Source: Flavobacteriales bacterium (GTDB taxonomy: Bacteria; Bacteroidota; Bacteroidia; Flavobacteriales; JADGDT01). From it: a DNA stretch of 61,973 nucleotides. The stretch lies in contig JAGLEB010000091.1 in NCBI GenBank assembly GCA_023145275.1, positions 1-61,973 of the forward strand, written 5' to 3'. A program made the translations under genes and the position numbers. This document shows positions 15,984 through 24,305 of this stretch, one piece after another (the stretch's first letter is position 1; each line of letters begins with the position of its first letter). A model generated the notes under the pieces. That model saw only the letters and a program-made list of their open reading frames with translations. It ran no database searches and was not told the origin of the DNA.

Positions 15984-16589
15984 CTATTCTGCTGCTGCTT
16001 CTCCTTCTTCTTCTTCACCTTCTTCTGATGAATCTTTTGTTGCGTTTCTTGACATTTTAACTTGAGCAACAACTACATTATCAGAGTGCATGATAGTATA
16101 AGCATCGTTTCTCAATTCAGAAACTAATAATTTACCACCAATTTTAAGTTCAGAAATATCAGCTACTACAACCTCTGGAAGGTTAGCTGGTAAAGCTTTA
16201 ATTTTAAGTTTACGTAAGTTATGACGTAAAGATCCTCCGCCCACTACACCAACAGCGTTTCCTGTTAGAGTAACTGGGATCTCCATAGTTAAATCCTTAT
16301 CTTCAAACAATTGATAAAAATCAATGTGAAGAATAGCGTCAGTTAAAGGGTGAAACTGAATATCCTGCAATACAGCATGAATAGGTTCTTGTCCTTCTAA
16401 TTCAATGTTTGCAACTACAGCATCTGCAGTGTAAACAAGGTTTCTGAAAGATTTAGATGGTGCTGCAAATTGTACAGAAGTTTCTCCTCCGTAAACAACA
16501 CAAGGTACCTGCTCAGCATTACGTAGTGCTTTTGTAGCTCTCTTTCCTACGCTTTCTCTTACCTGGCCTTTAATTGTTATCGACTTCAT
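15984..16589 (-). CDS. rplY: 50S ribosomal protein L25 (Ctc/TL5 form)
   Basis: The 201-residue product is the long CTC form: an N-terminal L25 domain binding 5S rRNA (ITIKGQVRESVGKRATKALR to about residue 90) and a C-terminal TL5-type beta domain. An acidic tail of Glu and Ala (about residues 185-201) follows, common in Bacteroidota. It lies 33 bases downstream of prs, the usual pairing. Confidence 0.95.
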   Translation of the reverse strand: MKSITIKGQVRESVGKRATKALRNAEQVPCVVYGGETSVQFAAPSKSFRNLVYTADAVVANIELEGQEPIHAVLQDIQFHPLTDAILHIDFYQLFEDKDLTMEIPVTLTGNAVGVVGGGSLRHNLRKLKIKALPANLPEVVVADISELKIGGKLLVSELRNDAYTIMHSDNVVVAQVKMSRNATKDSSEEGEEEEGEAAAE

Positions 16590-16622
16590 TCGAATAAATA
16601 TATATAATTAATAAAAAAATAC

Positions 16623-17570
16623 TTACATAATAAATTTATCACTGATAGACTCATGGCTGTGAACACGCTTCATAACATCAGCAAATAAAGGGGCGCAAGA
16701 TAGCACTTTTATTTTACTATTCTCTTCTTTTAATGACAGAGTATTAGTTACTATCAATTCTTCCAATACAGAGTTGCGAATACGATCATGTGCAGGCCCC
16801 GACAAAATAGGGTGTGTTATCATAGCACGTACGCTTTTAGCTCCTTTTTCCATCATCATTTCGGCAGCCTTAACGATAGTCCCTCCAGTATCAATCATAT
16901 CGTCAACTAATACAACATTTTTACCTGTTACGTCTCCGATAAGTTCCATTGTACCAATAACATTAGCTTTTTCGCGTTGTTTATAACAAACAACTACATC
17001 AGACTTCATGCGTTTTGCATAAGCATGTGCTCTTTTCGAACCACCCATGTCAGGCGATGCAATAGTTAAATCATCAAGATCTAAGCTATCCAAATAAGGC
17101 ATAAAAATAGTTGAGGCAAAAAGGTGATCTACAGGAATCTCGAAGAAACCTTGAATTTGATCGGCATGAAGATCCATTGTCATCACACGTGTTGCTCCAG
17201 CAGCCATCAACAAATTAGCTACCATCTTCGCTCCAATCGGGACTCTAGGCTTGTCTTTTCTATCTTGACGGGCCCACCCAAAATAAGGCATAACAATGGT
17301 AATATGTTTAGCTGATGCGCGCTTAGCAGCGTCAATCATCAATAACAATTCCATTAAATTATCTGATGGCGGATTTGTAGATGCTATTAGAAAAACACGT
17401 CCTCCTCGAACAGTTTCTTCGTAAGAAGGTTGAAATTCACCATCGCTAAATTCAGAGATAGCAACATTTCCAAGCTCTTTACCATAATTCTTCGCAATTT
17501 CTTTAGCGAGTTTCATGCTACCTCTAGCAGCAAATAATTTTGGGTCTGGCTCAACAGGAATAACTGACAT
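16623..17570 (-). CDS. prs: Ribose-phosphate pyrophosphokinase (PRPP synthetase)
   Basis: At 315 residues this is a class I PRPP synthetase that makes PRPP from ribose 5-phosphate and ATP. The ATP loop FSDGEFQPSYEETVRGG (41-57), the YFGWARQDRK flexible-loop region (96-105), ASPDMGGSKRA and the PRPP-binding loop VLVDDMIDTGGT (220-231) are all intact. It begins an operon with rplY and diverges from the 1012-residue PPDK_N gene. Confidence 0.97.
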   Translation of the reverse strand: MSVIPVEPDPKLFAARGSMKLAKEIAKNYGKELGNVAISEFSDGEFQPSYEETVRGGRVFLIASTNPPSDNLMELLLMIDAAKRASAKHITIVMPYFGWARQDRKDKPRVPIGAKMVANLLMAAGATRVMTMDLHADQIQGFFEIPVDHLFASTIFMPYLDSLDLDDLTIASPDMGGSKRAHAYAKRMKSDVVVCYKQREKANVIGTMELIGDVTGKNVVLVDDMIDTGGTIVKAAEMMMEKGAKSVRAMITHPILSGPAHDRIRNSVLEELIVTNTLSLKEENSKIKVLSCAPLFADVMKRVHSHESISDKFIM

Positions 17571-17648
17571 TTTATAATATTATAAATTTGTTATAAATTC
17601 TGCAACACTCTACAATTTAGCGAAAGTTTGCACCTACTTCATAATTTG

Positions 17649-17680
17649 CAAATTTAGTTATTCTTTTTTTAGAATGGAAA
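17649..17680 (-). promoter_or_regulatory. Possible promoter of prs-rplY
   Basis: On the minus strand, TTTC (17680-17677), 20 bases, then TAAATTTG (17656-17649), a full match to TAnnTTTG. The prs start is about 78 bases downstream. Confidence 0.45.
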
Positions 17681-17753
17681 TATATTATTGCAGTAGTATT
17701 TATTAAATTGCATATCGATAATTCTTCATTAATTTAGATTAAAAATAAGCATT

Positions 17754-20700
17754 ATGCTAAAAAATAAACTTCCAGAGATAGAATCATATCAGTTTGGCGA
17801 GGTGGCATTTAAAAGATTAATGCAAAACCGTATATATAAAGTTTTGATAATTTGCTCGAATTACGATTACTACATGCTCGAAGAGGATGGAAGGATTGAC
17901 GAACAAATTTTCAATGAGTATATAGCGCTAAACCTAAGATATCCTCCAACTTTTTTGCACGCCAATTCCGGAAAAAGAGCTTTAAGCATTCTCGAAACAG
18001 AAAAAATTGACCTTGTTATTACTTGGCTTGATGCTGGAAGCAACAGATCTTTTGAAGTTGCTGGAAGAATAAAGGAGTTTCACCCCAACGTACCAATAGC
18101 TGCATTGAGCCATTATTCAACTGAGCTACGTGAAAGATTAGACCTAGAGGATACTAGATTTATTGATTTTGTGTTTCATTGGAATGGAAATATAGATATT
18201 TTCCTTGCCATAATTAAACTTGTAGAGGATTCTTTGAATGCTGAGAGAGATATGCTGGGCGTAGGAGTACAAGCTATTCTATTAGTTGAAGACTCTCTGA
18301 GATTCTACTCTCATTACCTCCCAAATTTTTACAGAATCATCCTAAAACAAGCACGATCGTTTATGGTAGAAGGCTTAAACGAACACCGTGCTATGATGCT
18401 GATGAGAGGTAGACCAAAAATATTGTTGGCTACAAATTATGAAGACGGTGTTGCTTATTACGAAAAATACAAACACAACTTATTGGGTGTAATTTCAGAC
18501 GTCAGCTATTTCAAAGATGGAGTAAAAGATACTAAAGCTGGATTTCTTCTAGCAAAACATGTTAGAAAAGATGACAAATACTTTCCTTTTCTACTACAAT
18601 CTTCTGATATAAAAAATGGTGATTTAGCGGAAAATCAAGGCATTAAATTTCTTTACAAACACTCCGAGAGCCTCTTAATTGAGCTCTCTAAATTTATTAC
18701 AGAGTATTTTTCATTTGGAAACTTCGAATTCTGGGATCCACAACAAAAAAAAATAGTAGGTATTGCTACCGACCTTAAAAGTTTACAGAAAAAGATTAAG
18801 ATAGTATCGATGGAGTCAATAGTATACCACGCTAAAAGAAACTCTTTTTCTAAATGGTTAAAATCAAGAGCACTATTCCCTATTGCCAACCTATTTAGCA
18901 AGATAGAATTTGAAGATTTTGACGAGAATGATCACATAAGAGAATATCTTGTTGAGGCCATAAAAACTTGTAGAATTTTCAGAGCTAGAGGTGTAATTGC
19001 TAAATTCAACAAATACAACTACGATGAATATTTAGGCTTTGCAAGAATTGGTGAAGGTGCACTTGGAGGAAAAGGCCGTGGACTTGCATTTGTAGATTCC
19101 TTCCTAAAAAGACACATGCTATTTTCTAAATACCCAGGAATATCTATTTCTATACCTCGTACAGTTGTTCTTAGCACCCAGGTATTTGACGAATTTATGG
19201 ATGACAACGAACTGTTTGAATTTGTAATTCAAGAAAACATTAGCGATCAAGAAGTGCTAGACATGTTCATTTCAAAAAGTCTTCCATCTTGGGTATTAGA
19301 TGATATAAAGGTATTTTTAAGTGCCTCAGAAAGGCCTATTGCAGTAAGATCATCAAGTGTTTTAGAAGATTCACACTATCAACCTTTTGCGGGTGTTTTT
19401 GCTACCTACATGATACCCTACGCTAAAGACGATATTGAAAAGATGACCGAAATGGTATCAAATGCTGTAAAATCGGTGATGGCATCAGCTTTTTATACCG
19501 AAAGTAAAGCCTATATAAAAATGACATCTCACAGTCTCGACGAAGATAAGATGGCTGTTATATTACAAGAAGTTACGGGTAAGGAATACGGTAATGTCTA
19601 CTACCCAAATGTCTCTGGAGTAGCTAGGTCTATTAATTTCTACCCTATTGGAGATGAAAAAGCAAAGGAAGGTATCGCAAATATAGCATTAGGTTTGGGA
19701 GAAATTATTGTTGGAGGAGGAAGAACATTGAGGTTCTCTCCTTATCACCCAAAGAAAGTTTTGCAGCTTACCTCTCCGGGCACAACACAAAGAGACACTC
19801 AAAAGTTCTTTTATGGTCTTGACCTCAATCCCGACAATTATAAAGTATCAACAAGCGAAGCTATTAACAAAGTTAGAATACGATTAAAACAGGCCGAAAA
19901 GCATGGATCATTAAAATTTGTAGCTTCAACCTACGACCTACAAAACAACATGATACGTCCAGGTGTTAACTACGATGGCCTTAGAGTGATCTCATTCGAT
20001 AACATCCTTAAATACAACACCTTTCCTATTGCTGAAATACTACAAGATCTATTAAAAATAGGACAAAAAGAGATGCGCAATCCTATTGAAATAGAGTTTG
20101 CAATAAATTTAGATGTTCCAAAAGGGAAAAATAGAATATTCAGTTTTCTACAGATCAGACCAATTGTAGAAAGTAACGATGTTACAAACATTGTTCCAGA
20201 AAATATGGATACTGATAAAGCTATTGTTTTCTCTAATTCGGCGCTTGGAAACGGGAAATATGAAAATATAAAAGATTTTGTTTATGTAAAACCAGAAAGC
20301 TTCAATTCAGCAGCCACTAGAGATATTGCTGAGGCTGTAAATAATATTAACAAAATATTCGAAGCAGAAGGAAAGAACTATATACTAGTAGGTCCAGGCC
20401 GATGGGGCTCGAGCGATCCTTGGTTGGGGATACCTGTAACATGGTCGCAAATATCATCTGCCAAGATAATTATAGAGTCAGGCCTTAAAGATTACAGAAT
20501 AGATCCGAGTCAAGGAACTCATTTCTTCCAAAACTTAACTTCTTTTAAAGTTGGCTATTTCACAATCAACCCATTTATTAACGATGGTGCTTACGATATA
20601 GAATACCTCAATCAAAAGAAAGCTATTTATGAGGATGAATTCATCAGACATGTAAGATTCGACGAGGCATTAACAGTAATAATTGAAGGTCGAGCAAATA

Positions 20701-20792
20701 GAGCCATAATACTAAAAGAAGGAGTAGAATTAGCCCCTAATGACGATGATGGTGATGATATGGACGAACAACCACCAGAAGGCTTCATGTAG
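17754..20792 (+). CDS. Large protein with two receiver-like domains and a PEP/pyruvate-binding (PPDK_N) ATP-grasp domain
   Basis: The 1012-residue protein begins with two receiver-like regions: residues 28-155 (KVLIICSNYDYY; LVITWLDAG with Asp93) and 172-320 (AILLVEDS; GVISDVSYFKDG with Asp249). A linker of about 110 residues follows, then a PPDK_N/PEP-synthase ATP-binding domain from about 432 with GEGALGGKGRGLAFVDSF and the RPIAVRSSSVLEDS motif (527-540), ending near FLQIRPIV. The phosphohistidine swivelling domain and the PEP-binding TIM barrel of PpsA/PpdK are absent; the last 200 residues hold GPGRWGSSDPWLGIPV and an acidic tail. It cannot be a complete PEP synthase. It may phosphorylate or dikinase-modify a partner; this is inference. 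Monocistronic, divergent from prs. Confidence 0.78.
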   Translation: MLKNKLPEIESYQFGEVAFKRLMQNRIYKVLIICSNYDYYMLEEDGRIDEQIFNEYIALNLRYPPTFLHANSGKRALSILETEKIDLVITWLDAGSNRSFEVAGRIKEFHPNVPIAALSHYSTELRERLDLEDTRFIDFVFHWNGNIDIFLAIIKLVEDSLNAERDMLGVGVQAILLVEDSLRFYSHYLPNFYRIILKQARSFMVEGLNEHRAMMLMRGRPKILLATNYEDGVAYYEKYKHNLLGVISDVSYFKDGVKDTKAGFLLAKHVRKDDKYFPFLLQSSDIKNGDLAENQGIKFLYKHSESLLIELSKFITEYFSFGNFEFWDPQQKKIVGIATDLKSLQKKIKIVSMESIVYHAKRNSFSKWLKSRALFPIANLFSKIEFEDFDENDHIREYLVEAIKTCRIFRARGVIAKFNKYNYDEYLGFARIGEGALGGKGRGLAFVDSFLKRHMLFSKYPGISISIPRTVVLSTQVFDEFMDDNELFEFVIQENISDQEVLDMFISKSLPSWVLDDIKVFLSASERPIAVRSSSVLEDSHYQPFAGVFATYMIPYAKDDIEKMTEMVSNAVKSVMASAFYTESKAYIKMTSHSLDEDKMAVILQEVTGKEYGNVYYPNVSGVARSINFYPIGDEKAKEGIANIALGLGEIIVGGGRTLRFSPYHPKKVLQLTSPGTTQRDTQKFFYGLDLNPDNYKVSTSEAINKVRIRLKQAEKHGSLKFVASTYDLQNNMIRPGVNYDGLRVISFDNILKYNTFPIAEILQDLLKIGQKEMRNPIEIEFAINLDVPKGKNRIFSFLQIRPIVESNDVTNIVPENMDTDKAIVFSNSALGNGKYENIKDFVYVKPESFNSAATRDIAEAVNNINKIFEAEGKNYILVGPGRWGSSDPWLGIPVTWSQISSAKIIIESGLKDYRIDPSQGTHFFQNLTSFKVGYFTINPFINDGAYDIEYLNQKKAIYEDEFIRHVRFDEALTVIIEGRANRAIILKEGVELAPNDDDGDDMDEQPPEGFM

Positions 20793-20929
20793 TACTTATG
20801 TATAACAAACTAGTTCTACCACGAATTTAATGGTAATACAAAATAATGTTTAAAGTAAAAAAAAAACTAAGTTAGGTTAATTAAAACAACAGTAGAACCA
20901 ACAAACTAAAGCGATAGCTGTTAAAATGA

Positions 20930-21048
20930 TATGTAGCTTTTTCAAATAAGTCATTAACACAAAAGACTTAGCGTTCAAAATACACTTTATACCTAGTGTC
21001 TATTTTAAACAAAAAAGACATTTATTATTGCAAACTAAAAGCTACATA
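20930..21048. repeat. 119-bp region bounded by a 12-bp inverted repeat
   Basis: TATGTAGCTTTT (20930-20941) and AAAAGCTACATA (21037-21048) are exact inverted copies. Inside, ACACT and AGTGT can form a second small hairpin. It may be a structured 3' end or leader RNA, or a small inverted-repeat element; nothing decides between these. Confidence 0.45.
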
Positions 21049-21137
21049 TATACTGATCTCACTAATACTTTCAATGTGAAATCAAAAACATGTGACAACA
21101 ATCATATTAAAAACATGAATTATCGATATAGAAAGTA

Positions 21138-21166
21138 TTGCCAATAAAATAAAACTTGTAACTTCG
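21138..21166 (+). promoter_or_regulatory. Possible promoter of gdhA
   Basis: TTG at 21138-21140, 18 bases, then TAACTTCG at 21159-21166, which matches TAnnTTTG at all but one base. Transcription would start about 65 bases before the ATG. Confidence 0.4.
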
Positions 21167-21237
21167 CATAGTTTTAATATCAAAGAATACGAGATTAAAT
21201 TATTACATAAACAATAACTGAGATTACATAAAAAATT

Positions 21238-22575
21238 ATGAACGTTAAGGAGTTAATGAACGGTCTGGAGGCAAAACATCCAGGTGAGAAAGAATACTTA
21301 CAAGCTGTTCACGAAGTACTAGAATCTATTGAGGACGTCTACAACGAAAACCCTCAATATGAGGCTGCTAAAATCATTGAGCGTCTTGTTGAGCCAGACA
21401 GAATTTTAACCTTTAAGATTTCTTGGGTAGATGATAGTGGCAAGGTAAATGTTAACCTAGGACATAGAGTTCAATTCAACAATGCTATTGGACCATACAA
21501 AGGAGGGCTGCGTTTTCACCCTTCAGTAAATTTATCTATTCTAAAGTTTTTAGGATTTGAGCAAATATTCAAAAATGCACTTACAACTCTACCTATGGGT
21601 GGTGGTAAGGGTGGTTCTGATTTCGACCCTAAAGGAAAGTCCGATGCTGAAATAATGCGTTTTGCACAGGCATTTATGCTTGAGCTTTGGCACATCATAG
21701 GGCCTAATACCGATGTTCCTGCGGGAGATATTGGAGTTGGTGGGCGCGAGATTGGCTTCCTTTACGGAATGTACAAGAAACTTGCTCGCGAGCACACCGG
21801 AGTTCTTACAGGAAAAGGACTTAACTGGGGTGGATCGCTTATTCGTCCAGAGGCTACAGGATTTGGTAACGTGTATTTTGCACAAGAAATGCTTGCTACT
21901 AAAGGCGAAACTTTCAAAGGAAAAGTTGTCGCAATTTCAGGCTTCGGAAATGTTGCTTGGGGTGCTGCTACTAAAGTTACTGAACTTGGCGGAAAGGTTG
22001 TTACTATCTCAGGACCTGATGGATATATTTACGATCCAGAAGGAATGGATGCTGAGAAAATAGAGTATATGTTAGAACTTAGAGCTTCTAACAACGATAT
22101 TGTTGCTCCTTATGCTGAAGAATTCCCAGAAGCTTCCTTCTTTGCAGGTGAGAAGCCTTGGAGTCAGAAAGTTGACATTGCACTTCCTTGTGCTACTCAA
22201 AATGAGCTTAATGGCGATGATGCAAAAAAACTTATCGCTAACGGATGTATCTGTGTAGGTGAAGGAGCTAATATGCCTTCTACAGAAGAGGCAATAGCTG
22301 TATTCCACGAGAACAAAATCTTGTTCTCACCAGGAAAAGCTTCTAACGCTGGTGGTGTTGGTGTTTCAGGTCTTGAAATGACTCAGAACTCAAACAAGCT
22401 TAACTGGACTAAAGAAGAAGTTGATGCTAAATTGCACCAGATAATGAAAGATATTCACGCTGCTTGTATGAAGCACGGTACTCTTGAAGATGGATTTGTT
22501 GACTACGTGAAAGGAGCTAATATTGCTGGGTTCTTGAAGGTTGCCGACTCTATGCTAGATCAAGGAGTTATCTAA
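21238..22575 (+). CDS. gdhA: NADP-type glutamate dehydrogenase
   Basis: The 445-residue protein is a hexameric, small-subunit GDH that aminates 2-oxoglutarate to glutamate. The glutamate-binding GPYKGGLRFHPSVNLS segment (85-100), the catalytic Lys in LPMGGGKGGSDFDPKGKSD (118-136) and the Rossmann ISGFGNVAWGAA are intact. The NADP preference is inferred from family placement. It stands alone with its own promoter and a strong terminator; the monomeric isocitrate dehydrogenase in this window supplies its substrate. Confidence 0.96.
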   Translation: MNVKELMNGLEAKHPGEKEYLQAVHEVLESIEDVYNENPQYEAAKIIERLVEPDRILTFKISWVDDSGKVNVNLGHRVQFNNAIGPYKGGLRFHPSVNLSILKFLGFEQIFKNALTTLPMGGGKGGSDFDPKGKSDAEIMRFAQAFMLELWHIIGPNTDVPAGDIGVGGREIGFLYGMYKKLAREHTGVLTGKGLNWGGSLIRPEATGFGNVYFAQEMLATKGETFKGKVVAISGFGNVAWGAATKVTELGGKVVTISGPDGYIYDPEGMDAEKIEYMLELRASNNDIVAPYAEEFPEASFFAGEKPWSQKVDIALPCATQNELNGDDAKKLIANGCICVGEGANMPSTEEAIAVFHENKILFSPGKASNAGGVGVSGLEMTQNSNKLNWTKEEVDAKLHQIMKDIHAACMKHGTLEDGFVDYVKGANIAGFLKVADSMLDQGVI

Positions 22576-22577
22576 TA

Positions 22578-22603
22578 CCTTAAATCCGCAAATGCATTTA
22601 AGG
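22578..22603. repeat. 26-base inverted repeat sharing the ends of the 10707-10881 element
   Basis: CCTTAAATCCGCA at 22578-22590 is followed by AA and TGCATTTAAGG, giving an imperfect palindrome. Its left arm is identical in 12 bases to the terminal repeat at 10707-10718. It starts 2 bases after the gdhA stop. It might be a solo footprint or a compact repeat of the same family. Confidence 0.5.
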
Positions 22604-22631
22604 AAATATTATTATAATATAATTTATTTTT

Positions 22632-22670
22632 AAAACCACTTTCGATAAATCGAAAGTGGTTTTTTTCTTT
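22632..22670 (+). terminator. Terminator of gdhA
   Basis: AAAACCACTTTCGA (22632-22645) and TCGAAAGTGGTTTT (22650-22663) form a perfect 14-bp stem with a 4-base loop and a T run. Confidence 0.92.
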
Positions 22671-22686
22671 AATGGAATTGTTATTT

Positions 22687-22803
22687 GGGCGTGCCCCCCT
22701 TTGTCATCGTCGTACTCGACAAAGGCGGTCAGGCTCTCACCTATATCCCCAATCCCCGATATCTATCGGGGATCGGGGGATGCCGGCTCCATCCTTCACG
22801 CAT
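22687..22803. repeat. GC-rich intergenic repeat-like segment with a nested palindrome
   Basis: A stretch starting GGGCGTGCCCCCC stands out from its AT-rich surroundings by base composition. It contains ATCCCCGATATCTATCGGGG (from 22752), part of a perfect 22-base palindrome with a 2-base centre (22752-22773). There is no coding frame. Similar GGGCGT-CCC...GGC-TC-CACGC intergenic segments are, as I recall, scattered in Bacteroidota genomes; copy number here cannot be checked. Confidence 0.55.
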
Positions 22804-22922
22804 TTGAGTACATGTCATGATTAAGAAAATCATGCATTAAAATTCATTTGGTATTATACAACAAAAATGAAAAAAGTATATTTACAAACTGAAAAAGATA
22901 ATTCACAATTAATAAAAGAAAA

Positions 22923-23936
22923 ATGAAAATCAGATTTTTTATAATTACATTCATAGTTGCACTCTCCAACTTGAATGCTCAAAATGTTTCTACAACTCAA
23001 ACTGATGGGGATACTACTCAATTAGGATTGCCTGGTGATAATTTAGATCTGTATGCTGTACTAAATCTTTTTCAAGAATCAAAAACAATTGAGGACTTTG
23101 AAAAATCATTGAATAATGAAAAAAGTGGAATAAATAACCTTGACCTCAACCTTGATGATAAAGTTGATTTTATTAAGGTAAAAACAGAGCAAGAGGGAAG
23201 TGACTTTGCCTTTGTACTTCAGGTAGACGTTCTCGAGAATGAGACACAAGATATAGCTGTGATTTTAGTATCAAAGAACGATGACGCAAAAGTAACAATG
23301 CAAATAGTAGGAGATGAAAATTTATATGGCGAAAATTATGTTATTGAACCAAGACTTGAAGTCCCTGCAATTACTGCTAATCCAGCTTATTCAGGCCCCG
23401 ACACTGTAGTTGTGGTATCTCAGCCAGCAACTGTTGTTGTAGTTGAATCTGAACCAATAATACAATATGTTTATTCTCCCGTTTACGTACCATATTATCC
23501 TCCATATTATTATGGTTACTATCCTGTATATTTCGTTCCGTATCCAGTGATTTCATTCTCGTTTTATAGCCATCATCATAGACATCACCACCATCATTAT
23601 CACGGAGGTGGTCATAATACTGTAATAATTAAAAACACTAATAATTACAACAACTACAATAAAACTAAAAACACTTCAAATATTGTAAATAACAATAAAA
23701 GCAACGGGAATTATAAAAGTAATAATGCTTCAATTGCTCCATCAAATAATAATAATAACATAAAGAAACACAATTCTAAAAACAATAGTAGCAATATAAA
23801 ACAGAATAATAAATCTGCGCCATCAAATAAGACCAATAATACTAAGTCTGTTAATAAGCCTGCTAATAAGCCAGCCAGCAGACCAGCTAATCGGCCATCA
23901 GGAAACCAAAATATAAGAACTACGAGAAGGAGGTAG
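22923..23936 (+). CDS. Secreted protein with Tyr/Pro, poly-His and Asn-rich low-complexity regions
   Basis: The 337-residue product has a signal peptide (1-20, LNAQ end). Residues 40-145 form a plausible globular domain with NLDLNLDDKVDFIKVKTEQE, a repeated Asp pattern like a calcium-binding loop, found in Bacteroidota proteins of unknown role. Then come a Tyr/Pro-rich strip (182-208), a His cluster (217-231, 11 His), an Asn/Lys/Ser-rich stretch, and a C-terminal Asn-Lys-Pro-Ala repeat ending TTRRR. The His cluster could bind metal ions. Function unknown. A strong shared terminator follows. Confidence 0.7.
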   Translation: MKIRFFIITFIVALSNLNAQNVSTTQTDGDTTQLGLPGDNLDLYAVLNLFQESKTIEDFEKSLNNEKSGINNLDLNLDDKVDFIKVKTEQEGSDFAFVLQVDVLENETQDIAVILVSKNDDAKVTMQIVGDENLYGENYVIEPRLEVPAITANPAYSGPDTVVVVSQPATVVVVESEPIIQYVYSPVYVPYYPPYYYGYYPVYFVPYPVISFSFYSHHHRHHHHHYHGGGHNTVIIKNTNNYNNYNKTKNTSNIVNNNKSNGNYKSNNASIAPSNNNNNIKKHNSKNNSSNIKQNNKSAPSNKTNNTKSVNKPANKPASRPANRPSGNQNIRTTRRR

Positions 23937-23957
23937 ACCCAATATGCCAATAAATTA

Positions 23958-24003
23958 AAACAGTCTTCAATCTCATATCAAAACTGAGATTGAAGACTGT
24001 TTT
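23958..24003. terminator. Bidirectional terminator
   Basis: AAACAGTCTTCAATCTCA (23958-23975) pairs perfectly with its inverse at 23985-24002, an 18-bp stem with a 9-base loop. It serves both the secreted-protein gene on the plus strand and the minus-strand gene ending at 24027. Confidence 0.93.
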
Positions 24004-24026
24004 ATCTATATAGTCAACTGCAATTA

Positions 24027-24284
24027 CTACTCACCTTCTTCTTCGGCTATTTCTTCCTCCCAATCTAGGTACTCATTCCACCAGTCGAGCATTTCTAATT
24101 TAAGCTCATCAATATCAACATCAGAGATATCCTCTGTATCGTATTGCTGAACTACTTCGAAACGATAACCGAGCTTACCCTCGATAACTTCTGCTAATAA
24201 TCTAGGCGATTGAGTATGCAAAATAAATTCTTGCGAAGTATTTTCTCCTACTGGATTTTCTGCTAATAAAAACTTAGAAATCAT
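24027..24284 (-). CDS. Conserved-looking small acidic protein, unknown function
   Basis: An 85-residue acidic protein starting MISKFLLAENPVGENTSQEF and ending WNEYLDWEEEIAEEEGE. There is no signal peptide or membrane segment. It lies 21 bases after the pyrophosphatase gene on the same strand and ends at the strong shared terminator, so it is probably the last gene of that transcript. Small proteins of this appearance occur in Bacteroidota, but I do not recognise the family. Confidence 0.65.
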   Translation of the reverse strand: MISKFLLAENPVGENTSQEFILHTQSPRLLAEVIEGKLGYRFEVVQQYDTEDISDVDIDELKLEMLDWWNEYLDWEEEIAEEEGE

Positions 24285-24305
24285 ATTTATTTTATTATTT
24301 AAATT

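Larger units (their letters stand above)
20793..21237. other. Intergenic region of 445 bases upstream of gdhA
   Basis: No open gene or RNA gene is seen. A 12-bp inverted repeat encloses 119 bases at 20930-21048, and a promoter-like pair lies at 21138-21166. The remainder is A/T-rich. Confidence 0.6.

Noticed and set aside
17583..17590. TAAATTTG as promoter for the 1012-residue gene
   Set aside because: It has no TTTG at the right distance and lies 164 bases from the start, next to the prs start codon.
21589..22308. Several open frames inside gdhA on both strands
   Set aside because: They are shadows of a well-conserved enzyme and lack family resemblance.
22752..22773. Palindrome considered as a CRISPR repeat
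   Set aside because: There is a single copy with no regular spacers, so it is treated as part of a GC-rich repeat segment.
23711..23950. Leucine-rich open frame on the minus strand
   Set aside because: It is the complement of the Asn/Lys/Pro repeat tail of the plus-strand gene; repeat codons such as AAT, AAG and CCA read as Leu, Phe and Gly on the other strand.
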